Below, piece after piece: positions 22,233 through 33,303 of a DNA stretch of 64,000 bases. The notes beneath the pieces were generated by a model that did not search any database, was not told the DNA's origin, and saw only the letters and a list, made by a program, of their open reading frames with translations. Source of the DNA: Nepenthes gracilis (lineage: Eukaryota > Streptophyta > Magnoliopsida > Caryophyllales > Nepenthaceae); NCBI GenBank assembly GCA_033239525.1, contig BSYO01000033.1, forward strand, positions 1,479,501 to 1,543,500, given 5' to 3'. Position 1 is the stretch's first letter. Each line of letters opens with the position of its first letter. Position numbers and translations under genes: made by a program.

Positions 22233-23646
22233 TAGAATGCTCAACTATTTTATTTATAAATGATGGAGAATATGCAATGGATGATAAATGGGAAGAAGAT
22301 ATTTTGGTGTTGAGACAATGATGGAAAGGGACAAACTAGTGAACTGTTGATGATGAATAGCTAATCATCGCCGATTTTATGTATTTTATTAGCTGATGAT
22401 TATGCTTTTTGGCTTATAAAGACAATTTATTAGTGAAGGCAAATTTTATTATTTTATATTTAAATTTTAAATCTTAAAAGGATTTTATATTTATTCAAAG
22501 ATAGAGGCAATGCACTGTTTTTAATAGGCAGAAGCATGGACTTGCACTAGCAATATAAGGCATGGATCCAAAAGAGTATTTTAATGGTTACTATAATTAA
22601 AATAATAGATAATTGAGAAAAATTGGGGTTTCGGATGAGGGCAAAAAAATTAAATATTGGATTAAAATTAAACTAATTAGTATTTAATGTATGCCTAACT
22701 CACTCATATGTACGTTTTGGATAGAATGTACGCACTTGATATACGTTTAAATGACATACGTGCATATTTGAACTAGAATATTAACGCCTGATTGATACTT
22801 GTGATTGGTATAGATTTTGCCTCAATGCTTAATCTGAGCATGAGCAACACATATATACCAATTTTTTATAAATAAATCATTTGATCAATTTTTTTTAATT
22901 GAGATTGGCAGATGACAAAGAAAAAAAACAATGTGAATTTGATATGAGTTCAAGTAATCTATTGGTAAAATGGAGCTAATGCAAGTACATTCAAATATTT
23001 TTTTCCTTTGTTATGTATATTTTTTTATTTATTTAAATATTTATATTTTAAATATTTATACATTTATTATTTTTTATAATTAAAAAAGTATAATTTGCAT
23101 ACATATGATTCTATTCATATTTAATAAAATTTTATGAAGTACATGTTTTACATTCATGCAAATAATGATGAAACCTGAATTTTTGTATTAATATTTTTAT
23201 ATATTTTTAATTTTTCATCTAAGTGGTTTTACATGCTAATAATTTTTATGCTATTATTTCTGCATGTTTTTTATTTATAAGAAAATAATAAAAATTATAT
23301 AAACTATATTTATTTTTTATAATTTCTACATATGTTAAAATTATATATTTAAGTTCCTACATATCAATAATTCTCACTTTATTGTTCCTTCATATCACAT
23401 GTTTGAAGAAAAAATTAATGAAAACTCTGCTTTAGCTGTGATGAAGGAAATTAGTTTCTCCAATATGAAAAAATAAGTGTCAATTATAATTTGTGCAAAG
23501 TTTTCAGTTTTGATCTAAATAAAAACCTTTTATAGAAAATAAACGAAATATATTTAGACATATTTTAATATAATATTAATAAATAAAACAAGTTAAAATA
23601 GTCACATTTGACCCTGACTGTTATAAATTTAAAATTTTATAGATCT
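22233..23646. other. AT-rich DNA, nothing recognised
   Basis: Very AT-rich, with no convincing open frame. A short frame at 22214-22318 (NNLLECSTILF...) follows the solo LTR and might be a further piece of the hAT relic, but it has no diagnostic motif. Confidence 0.3.
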
Positions 23647-24113
23647 AATTAATTATTTTTTATACATTTAAAACTCTAAATAATTTCAGTAAATAGCATT
23701 GAAATTCAAAAATCCAAATGTGACAAACAAAATATGTAGAATCCAACAAATTAAATCCATATAGGACTTTATCGGACCACCGTCTGGACAAATAGTCATG
23801 ACCTGCTCTCAAATAGTGGTAAAGATAAAATGCTCATCAAGTGAAAGTAATACTACGCCGAATTCTACCAAACTCCTACTGCAAATCCAAGCATCCTACT
23901 ATGAGGGGAAGAAAAAAAACATAAGTCGAAAACTCAATAAGTATTGTCATGAATAAAACTATTCATGCAAATCAAAAGAAGATTAAATAAAATCAAATAT
24001 CGAGGTCGACAACTAATTCTATTTTGAATTTCACCACATATACTGAAGTTACCACACATCCATAAAAGATGCCAATCCAAATATAAAACCAAGCCCAAAT
24101 CCAAATTTTTAAT

Positions 24114-24535
24114 ATCGGTTATATTTTAGGCCTATAATTACTCGATCATTTATTATTATTATATCAGTTACATTTTAGGCTTACAGCTATTTGACTATCT
24201 TTTATTATTATATTGGCTATATTTTATGCCTATAATGATTCAGCCATTTATTATTATTATATCGGTTATATTTTAGACCTGTAATTGTTCGATCATTTTT
24301 TATTTTCATATCTGCTATATTTTAGACTTGTAATTAATTGGCAATCATTAATTATCATATCAGTTATATTTCAACCTTGTAACTATTCAGTCATATTTTA
24401 TTATCATATCAACTACATTTGAGGTCTGTAACCATCATTTATTATCATCGGTTATATTTTAGATTTGTAACTATTTGATCATCATTTATTATTATATCGG
24501 TTACATCTTAGGTTTATAACTACTCAGCCATCTGA
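24114..24535 (+). repeat. 49-bp minisatellite, about 8-9 diverged copies
   Basis: A unit beginning ATCGGTTATATTTTAGGCCT and ending CATTTATTATTATTAT recurs at about 49-bp spacing, with substitutions and one shortened unit near 24430-24460. It lies inside repeat copy A. Confidence 0.8.
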
Positions 24536-25284
24536 TTTTCCATACAAACATACATAACCTCAAGTATTTACACTGGTCTCCATAAAATTATAAAAGCTCT
24601 AAAAATATATATAGATATAAAATGCATTTATAAAACATCAGATATTAACTTAGATAATAGGAGAGGGTTACAAATATTTGTCTTGATTTTATTTCAAGTA
24701 GATTTATCAAAAAGATACTCCAAAATATCTGAATCGCATGCTTCTCTCTACTTCGCGTGCACCCCTCTCTCTCCTTCCTTTCTCTACCGCATCATTCCTC
24801 TCCCTCTCTTCACATTTCTCCTTCGCCAATGGCGGCGACCACAACAATAGCAACCTGGTGATGACAATGGTGGTGCATGCAAGCCGACAATGGCTTTCTC
24901 TTCTCTATGCCTCAAACCCATTTTCTACGATTGGACCAATTTCTCCCAAAATTGGTACATATAATCCCAAAATCGGCATCCACAAGAAAAAAGGAAGGAT
25001 TTACTTGCTTTGATTTCACCCATTTTCTCCAACATTAGCAACAGTAGTGATTCTGCTTCGGCTCACAATCTCCTTCCTCTACTCACATCGACGCATAAAA
25101 TAGAGGGTAAAATTACAAAAAGGGTTTCGTCGACTTCCATTACTAGCATCAGCTCCTCTAGCGATGGCAACAACAGTAGCCCCCCCTGGCTTCCCTCTCC
25201 TCCTACCTCTCTTTCCTTCCCTTTTTCTTTTCCTTTTTTTTTCTTTATTTTTTTTCTGTGGCCTCGAGCCTCCCCTTCTTTTTT

Positions 25285-25341
25285 ATAATATAATATAATA
25301 TAATATAATATAATATAATATTATATTATATTATATTATAT
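25285..25341. repeat. AT pentamer array forming a palindrome
   Basis: A run of ATAAT-type units changes at about 25320 into a run of the complementary ATTAT-type units. The whole stretch of about 57 bp is therefore nearly self-complementary and could form a cruciform or hairpin. Confidence 0.8.
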
Positions 25342-25365
25342 CTAACCAAAATATTATACTGACTA

Positions 25366-26409
25366 TATGAAATAATATGAAGTTTGCTCACTCTTATATT
25401 ATTAATAGTGGCGTATGGCCTTTGATTATATAAAAATAAATATAATTTAAATTTTAATATTCATCTTTTATTAATTAGATAATTACCAATTTTTAGTTCT
25501 TCATATGTTAGTATTACTTTTTTATATACATTATATTTTTATACATATTATATGATTTTGGCATGAACTCTACATTCATACAGTTTCTGGACTTATTTGA
25601 TTATTAATAGACGATTTTTACATATTTTATCAAAAATAAGATGATATAAGCAATCAAGTTTTGATTATGACATCACCCTAACATGTTTATTTAATATTTA
25701 TTCACATAAAAAGTTATATATGTCTTGTAAAGTGTTATACTCATTCTTAACTATATAATCTTTCACATTAGAAGCTCGGATTTACTTGCAAGTAGATCTA
25801 AGACTGTGAGGGCGCTTTTTTAGAAAATTCTTTTAGGATGTTTAGATGGTTTATAATTTAATGGTTCAAATTTGAAACTTTTGATTTTAGATTTTGGTTA
25901 TTGTTATGTATAGTAACTTGCTGATAGTAAATTTAAAGTTTTAGTAAAATATAAAAGTTTGTAACTTAATAGTCTGATTCTGGTTAAAGATATTTTTCCT
26001 TACTTATCTTTTAAAGTTAATAATTTACACTAACAATATGAAATAATATGAAGTTTGACCACCCTTATATTATTAAAAGTAGCGTATAACCTTTAATTAT
26101 GTAAAAATAAATATAATCTAAATTTTAGTATTTGTCTTTTATTAGTTAGGTAATTACCAATTTCTAGTCTTTTATATGTTAGTATTATTTTTTTGTATGC
26201 ATTATATTTTTATACATATTATATGATTTTGCCATGACTCTACATTCATATAATTTTTGGACATATTTGATTATTAATAGACAATTTTTACATATTTTAT
26301 CAAAAATTTGATGATATCAGCATTCAAGTTTTGATTATAACATCACCCTAACATGTTTATTTAATATTTATTTATATAAAAAATTTATATATGTCTTTTT
26401 AAGTGTTAC
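25366..26409 (+). repeat. Pair of 374-bp direct repeats around a 295-bp spacer
   Basis: Copy 1 (25366-25739) and copy 2 (26036-26409) align from TATGAAATAATATGAAGTTT to TATATGTCTT...AAGTGTTA. They share TTTGATTATTAATAGAC and CATCACCCTAACATGTTTAT. Both begin TGAAATA after an AT, and copy 2 ends TTACA. The layout is like a TRIM element, but I see no primer-binding site or target duplication, so a plain segmental duplication is equally possible. Confidence 0.7.
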
Positions 26410-27710
26410 ATGTTAGAAATTTATGTGTGTTTGACGTTTAGATTTTATAGTTGGTCATCATTTTTCTATTGGAATTATTTAACAGTGTTTAATACAAGTT
26501 TATACTCCGATATTCAATTTTAGGTCTAAGTTGATTAATTAGATAATTGATTATTCAATTTTTATCTAAAATTTAATTTAATTAGATTCTGGGTATGAAA
26601 TAAAATAAATTTTGGGATTTTGGATGGTCAGATAGGCACATTGAATATTGGCAGTGGTTTTAATAATTTGGCAGTGCAATGTTGTAGTTGTTGTTTTATT
26701 TGGGAAGACTTTAAGTGTATAGATTATGCTTTTTGATGTCTTTTATAACTATTTTAAATTATTTTTTTAGTATATAATAGTGCAATTAATGATATTTGTT
26801 ATAATACTATAATACAAGTTATGATTTTAATTATATTTTTGTCTTAAAAATATATTAATAATCACGAAAGGCCATAACCATCCACTTTATTGAGAGGGAT
26901 GGTCATAAGCTATTATTTTAACCTGTTAATTGCCTTATTTGGCTTAATCGGGTTCTATAGATAAATTTTATTAATTAATGTGGTCTATACTTACTTGAAT
27001 TTAATTTTAATTAGATCTATTTACATATACATTAAGCCTTCATATATAGGACCGAAAATATTTCAAAATTGAGACATAAAGAAGCTGCATGTAACATTTA
27101 ATCTCAATAAATTCTTAGTTGATATATATTCAGATTTTATTAATTTTTTCATGAGTTATTAGCTTTATAAACAAAGATAAACAATATTTCAAAGTTCAAA
27201 AATAAATTCTGATTTTTAAATTCAGATTTTGCCTTAAATTTATGATCAGAATATATTTTTATTTTATATTTCGTAAATGTATTTTTAAATTTATTAAATT
27301 AGATGCATATAATTTTATTTTTTAGAAAAATAAAGTAAAGTAAAAATTAGGTAATTTGTTTTCACATACAATGTTGCTCTGTCTTCTAACGTCGTCGTTT
27401 CAGTAACTGATTTTGTTCCCGCTCGAAATCGGTCAACCCCACTCCCAGCATATCAGACCACGTTGCCCTATTTGACCGCCTCACCCACCGTACGTGTTCC
27501 CGTTCTGTGCAGTTACCCATTTGACCCTCAATCAGATTCAAAACTACCGATTATACCCTTCCTCGTTTTTCTTTTTAAAGTCGTGCTCTAACGGTACGAT
27601 TGACCGGTTACCATTCACCAGCCACCTTTCCTCCCTTTCCCCGTCTTCTTCACCGGCTCTCGTCCCCGGTCCTTCACCCTCTCGCTCTCTGCGTGCGCGT
27701 CTGTCTGACG

Positions 27711-27929
27711 ATGGCGTCAACGAAGAACCGAGGACTTCTGAAGAAGTGGACGAGCAAATATGCCTGGGGATGGAGGTTTCTGCGGAGCCACGTCTTCACG
27801 TTCAAGAATATCAACTTTAAATTATCCTTCCTCGACGATATTCTCTTCAAATTTGTCTCTGTTTTCGAAGCCATCGCCCTCGTCTCCGTCCTCTGCTTGT
27901 TCTTTCTTTGTTGCGGCTGCCATTTTTGA
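27711..27929 (+). CDS. Small putative membrane protein, 72 residues
   Basis: A single-exon frame starts MASTKNRGLLKKWTSKYAWG. The N-terminal half is basic (K/R with W), and the C-terminal 25 residues form one hydrophobic segment ending FFLCCGCHF. This suggests a cytosolic basic tail and a C-terminal membrane anchor with a Cys cluster that could be acylated. Its layout resembles short uncharacterised plant proteins ending in ...LCxFFLxCGC. I give no function. The upstream region (27380-27700) is GC-richer and C/T-rich, like a gene promoter and leader, and an upstream in-frame start at 27600 would add 37 low-complexity residues. I prefer 27711 because composition changes there. Confidence 0.55.
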   Translation: MASTKNRGLLKKWTSKYAWGWRFLRSHVFTFKNINFKLSFLDDILFKFVSVFEAIALVSVLCLFFLCCGCHF

Positions 27930-29506
27930 CAAAATTCCTCAAAGGTCCTGCAAATTATGTTTGTTCGTCGTTTGTCCGATGGTGGTCGTAGACACGGGAA
28001 AATTGAGGTCAATTCGTCGGTGATTTCAGCAAATTTCTCAAATCGAAGCTTTCTCTTGTATTAGTATTTGTTTCGGGCAGATTATAATTAAGTTCACATT
28101 CTAACTTTAATGCTCTGTTTTTTTCTCCTATTCTTTCCAGAGTAGCTTCGTTGCAGATAGTGTTAATATTACCTATCATTATGAAGAAACCCAGTTCCCA
28201 ATTTTTGTGATTCTTTGCGTTCAAATTTTCCTTCATAATTCTTGTGATCTGATGGTCCTCCATAGAAATTATTCGCATTCAGCTTCAAATTTGAAAAATC
28301 AAAAGCAAAAATGAAAATCCAAACACGACGTTCCAGAAATTAGAAAGATGCTTAGTTGGGATTAGGAATCTACAGCTGTATGTGGCATTTTTTGCTTTCG
28401 GCAGAAAGATGCATGGGACAACTATGATGACAGGTGAGAAAGATGGCGAACAATACAGCAAATCGGCCTATTGGTCGATCAGAATTGTGTCAAGAAACCA
28501 CCCTCCCAGTCTGAAAACCTACTGGAAATCCTCGACAATTGCTTAATATTTTTTGAGGGTTGTCAAATTAATTGTTTTTATTTCATCACACATTATAATA
28601 AAAATAGAAATAATTGATAATACAATATTAAATTCTCGATTTTGTTAATAGTAAAAATGGATCCTTGTAGCTAGACTGGATTAAAATTAGGTTCATTTGA
28701 TTTCCCGATCTAATTGATTTAAAAATTTATAATGCCTTGTCAAAGTATATGAAAATTATAAACGAATATAACTACAAAATTATACTTGATTAATTTTTTA
28801 AGTCGAGCACAGTTAATGATGAAAATGACTAATTCTGCCCAAGCAGACTCAACTTACAATTTTTTTATAAGATGAATATCAAGTTTAGAATAATTGTTTT
28901 ATAGATGTATAATTGATATTTTTTGTATGAGATTATGCATTTAAATATATAATTAGATAATATTTCATCTAAATATTATATTTTTTTAGAATATAATAAG
29001 AAAAACTTAACTATAAAAACATAAAAAATATATAATAATAAAAATATTTATAATCAGATTTAAATTGGCCCAATTTAGATTACAAACTAACATAGTAATA
29101 GTTTTAGGCCTATGAGACTTAGTCTACTTGGTGCAGTCTGATTCAATGGTCCCATCAAGTTTTTATCTATATTTGATCATACTTAATGATTATAATTTTT
29201 TATCTAAATTTAATTTGTATATTTTATTTGTACCCAATTTTAACTGTATCAAAATGAAAATTACTTTTAGCATTACATAATATATGCCTCCTAAAATTTT
29301 TAAAGAAAAGGAGAGACAACATAAATGTATATGAAAAAAATATTGCCTCTTTTAAAAATAAAACCAAGTAATTTTTTTAATAAAAAATTACAGCAATTCA
29401 TTTGTTGCATCCTCAAATTTAGATTGTGATACAGATAAAAAGATTTTGAGCTTTTTCTGTCGGGTGTCAAATAAGTTCGGTCTTTGTATCATTTAAATTT
29501 AAATCC
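27930..29506. other. Downstream of the small gene; no gene recognised
   Basis: The first 600 bp (to about 28550) are less AT-rich and could be 3' UTR or non-coding exon of the small gene. From 28560 on the DNA is AT-rich with no open frame or repeat structure I recognise. Confidence 0.35.
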
Positions 29507-30062
29507 TGTATAACACAAAAATCACGGTCAAAGGATTGACGGGATTCACTTTTTGGTATATCCTTCAACGCTCAAATCAAAATAATTCTTTTTTAAAAAA
29601 AGAAAAAGATGATCTAAATTTGAATGCAAGAAAAGTTATTTGTCTTTATTTTAAAGTTACACTTTTTAGAAAACGTCTTAATAAGAGAGACAATGAGAGA
29701 AAATCTCTTTCTTATGAATGTATTATGATTTTGTTCTTTCTCTTAGAAAAATGTCCTTCTCTTCCTTTTGTAGGAAAGATGATATTTTTATAAAAGTTAG
29801 AGGACAGTATATTTTTCCTATCAACTGCCCAGAAAACCGATAAGTGAATAAGATTTTTCTCAGGTGGTAGTTTCAAGTGGCGCCTAAGGTATTCAAAAAT
29901 AGTGGAAAACCGCCACAACAATTGGCACCAATTTACTTCTCATCCATACCGTTGGTTAAGTCCCTAAGTTGGACCTAATGAGAGTATTGGGACTCCACAT
30001 TTCATGGGCTAAATATGTGAGATAGATTTTTCATACTGGACCATTGGTAACGATACCCATCA
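29507..30062 (-). repeat. 3' LTR of the minus-strand Tat element
   Basis: On the minus strand it starts TGATGGGTATCG and ends GTGTTATACA. It aligns with 41980-42391 over AGAGAGACAATGAGAGAAAA, CTTAGAAAAATGTCC and TTTTTCTCAGGT. It is preceded on the minus strand by the purine-rich GAGAGGCTAG (30063-30072), which matches the PPT junction of the other Tat element. I found no clear target duplication on this side. Confidence 0.7.
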
Positions 30063-30117
30063 CTAGCCTCTCATACAAGGAGGCTTGAAACTTAACCTTT
30101 TGATATGATGTCTAAGG

Positions 30118-30474
30118 ATAATATTTTGTTCAAGCCCGTAGTGTTAGTCTGATAAATGGCAATATCTATTTGAGAACTTACTCTTAGTTCGATTGCTGAC
30201 AGTCTCTATTTGAGGACTTACTTTTAGTCTGATGACTGATAGTATCTGTTCAATGACTTACTCTCAATTCGATGGTTGATAGTATCTGTCCAAGGGCTTA
30301 TACTTAATCTGAATGCTAACAATATCTGTCTGAGGACTTACTCTTAGTTTGATAACTGGCAATATCTGTTCGAAGACTTACTCTCAATTCGATGGCTGAC
30401 AGTATCTATTCGAGGACTTACTCTTAGTTCGATAGATGACAATATATGTCTGAGAACTTACTCTTTGTCACTAA
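30118..30474 (-). repeat. 40-bp minisatellite, about 9 copies, next to the 3' LTR
   Basis: A unit like CAATATCTGTTCGAGGACTT followed by ACTCTTAGTTCGATGGCTGA repeats at 40-bp spacing. It lies in the 3' untranslated region of the Tat element, the same kind of place and the same unit length as the array at 229-380, but with a different sequence. The last unit is broken by the repeat that starts near 30470. Confidence 0.85.
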
Positions 30475-33004
30475 TTTGGATCAAACATGTCGATTAAATA
30501 ATTAATTATAATTTTTAAAATTTAAAATCTCAAATAACTTTAACAAATAATACCAAATTTTAAAATTTGGGTATGACAAACCAAAATATATAGGATCCGA
30601 CAAATTAAAATTCTCATAGGACTTCATCGAACAACTATCCGAACAATATAAATACGACATCCTCTATAATCATCGTAAGGGAGATAAAAAATTATCTCAT
30701 GAATCAAATATAATAAAATATTCCAAATAATTTCAAAATATAATCATGTGCTTATACTCGACTAATATCCATAATACAATCATATCAATTTTTAATTTAA
30801 AACTTGACAAACTAAAACTTACCAAATCGGACGAATGACTGAAGGTCACATCCTAACTCTGGTAATGCGTCTGAGCCTTCTACTCTGAAGGGATAAAATA
30901 GAAAATATGTGCCAAATGCCGAACAAGTATCATATTTAAATAAAAAATAGTTCAATAAATCAGAGAGAATAATTTAATGGATGAAAATCCAACCAAATAA
31001 AGGAATAAATTTAAATCATCGATAAAATAAATCTAATAGAAATCCAATATCTAAAATTTAAAATTTAATGGTAATCTCATACTCAAAATAAATATCCAAA
31101 CCCAAAAGAAATATCCAAATCATAAAATAGTCCTCATCAGGATATGTATATATATAAACACAATAGAGGTGATCTGGATCAATTCTAATAGGTAAATATC
31201 CAATTCCAATGTCCAATCCAAGTCTAAATCCGAGTCCAATCCAAAGCCCGACTAACTTGTGATTTGGGGCAAAATCCGGTAGTCGAATGATCTAATAGCG
31301 TGCGCAGAAGATGAAATAGTATCGCGACAGATATTTTAAAGGTTCGGATCAAAACATATAGTCCAAAATCAATTGTACGAGACATACTAAGGCCCAATTG
31401 AGGATAAAATCGGCAAATTTTAAATTCAAATCCAAAATTTAAATCAAAATTAAAATCCAATACAAATAAATGTAGAGATACAAATCATACATCAAATTTG
31501 AGTTCTGATTATTTAAAGACTAACTTGATGAAGGGTTACACATAATTACGATAATCTTATATAAAATCAAATACAAATTAGGTCAGCATATATGGCCATC
31601 CATGTACTTTGTATCCATGAATAAGGTTGCTCACTATTATTCGTCACCTGTGACTTTAGATGTAATCTTCAAATTTGTCAGATATATTAGAACATTTGAA
31701 TATATTCTAAAATTAAATCAAATTATTTAAATATGAATGGTCACTACTTCAAACTTTTTCTGCTAGTAGAAAAGGATTTTCAAATAATATTATATTTCCG
31801 TCGGGAGCTGACCAGAGTATCAAAATTTTAAATCTAAATATATTGACCACAACCCGGCACGTACATGTAACTGGACGACCTATGCAAAGTTTTATGTTCA
31901 TTTTCATACAATATACTGATATAAAAATTATACAAAGTCTAATAAATATTTTGGACTTTCAAAAAATATAAAATCCTCTAAAAATTATAAAATCCATATC
32001 AGAACCCCCAAAATCAGTCATTGAATTACACATGCATGTTCAGAATAAATAAAACAGGTGTACAAAATTCATGCATGTTAGTAAAAATTCTAAATGGTAT
32101 CTAAAATACATCAAAAATTAAATTAGACCAAAGAGAAAATTTACAGATACTTGCCTGGACCTTATATTTTACAAATCTAAAGAAAGGATATCTCAAAATA
32201 CCCGGATCATGTGTTTCTCTCTCCTGTCGGCATGTCCCCTCTCTCTCTACTGTGCGGCTTCCCGCGCGCTGGTGCCGCTGCTCCACACCACCGTGCCACC
32301 CTGCCACTGTCACGCACGGCCGTCACGGACCTTCTCGATGTCATCCCGTCGGCGACGTCACTGTAGCTCCGCCGCCACTCCCTCCTTTGTGTCATTCTCT
32401 CTCCTCGCCCAAACCCTTACCTTGCTCTCTCTGCGTGCTTTTGCCTCACACTGCCACATACCCACGGCCATCGTCGGTCACTAGTGAGCCACCACTGGCT
32501 ACTATCGACCACCGCAACATCACTTTCGTACATTGTTGCTACGGTTATTGCCGACAACACCATCGGCCACTTTGATGGCCTCACCTTCGAGCCACTCAAC
32601 CACCACCGGCCAAACCTCTAGTCGGCGATGACCACCGGCACCATGTTGTCCTTGCCGCACATCGCCGTCATCGGCCGCCTCCCTCCTCCTCTCTTCTTCC
32701 CCCTGTTCTTTGCACCAAAATCCTTGCTCTCCACACTCTCTCTCCCGATCCCTTTTGTCCTTATCTCTTCTCCTCTTTTTTATTTTATAATATATATATA
32801 TATATATTATTTTTTATTTTAAATTTTTTTATTTGAAAATTCAAACTAATATTTGGGTAATAGTATGGGTGCACATCGAATGCCAGTTCGATTGAACCAA
32901 ATATTCTCCAAAATTTTTTAATATTTAATTAATTTTGTTATGTCCAATTTATCCAAAACCATATTTAATATTAAATTAATCCAAACAATGATCCGGGATA
33001 TTAC
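30470..33004 (+). repeat. Dispersed repeat, copy B, inserted in the minisatellite
   Basis: About 2.5 kb, related to copy A at 23647-25343. Its left edge follows ACTCTTTGTC (30460-30469) and its right edge precedes ACTCTTAGTC (33005-33014). These are both minisatellite-unit sequence and may be a target duplication of about 10 bp. The right terminus reads TGTAATATCCCGGATCATTG on the minus strand. It has a CT-rich block (32210-32420) with short open frames of biased composition that I do not regard as genes. The class is unknown. Confidence 0.55.
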
Positions 33005-33142
33005 ACTCTTAGTCTAATAGCTTTGATGTATGCCATCAGCAGAGGCATTAAATGCAAGTCCTTTCAATTGTGGTGTCACCTTAGAAATATAACAGCCATC
33101 ACTATTCATTTATGACGTGCCCTAAGACCTATGGGAGATCGA

Positions 33143-33148
33143 CACGTG
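33143..33148 (+). promoter_or_regulatory. G-box upstream of the second antisense ORF
   Basis: CACGTG in GACACGTGCC lies about 160 bp upstream of the antisense ORF ATG at 33304. An A/T-rich TATTTATT at 33207-33214 is in TATA position. The layout parallels that upstream of the antisense ORF in the first Tat element. Confidence 0.4.
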
Positions 33149-33303
33149 CCTCAATTATGATGAGGCGTGCCTTTTTGAATTTCTTTGCCGTTTAAAACTA
33201 ATCCCATATTTATTAGGATTATTTTTTACTGTGGCTACGCATTTCCTTCGAACACTCTATTCTTCACTTCAGATTTCGTTATTCTTTCTCAAATCATCTT
33301 GTA

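Larger units (their letters stand above)
23647..25343 (+). repeat. Dispersed repeat, copy A (unclassified)
   Basis: It is related over much of its length to the segment at 30470-33004. Shared landmarks are GACAAAC(C)AAAATAT and TAGGACTT(T/C)ATCG near the left end, AATATCTGAATCGCATGCTTCTCTCT-like sequence on the right, a CT-rich block, and a TATAATA-rich end. No coding capacity is evident. Copy A appears truncated on the right after the AT array at 25285-25341. Confidence 0.55.

Noticed and set aside
24738..25288. Two adjacent + strand frames (91 and 92 residues)
   Set aside because: Same CT-rich block of the dispersed repeat (copy A). Composition is low-complexity and the frames are not kept in copy B.
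32209..32822. Open frames of 60-107 residues on both strands in the GC-rich part of repeat copy B
   Set aside because: They lie in CT-rich repeat DNA, overlap each other on both strands, have biased Pro/Ser/His/Arg content and no recognisable domain. Copy A has a similar CT-rich block without conserved frames.
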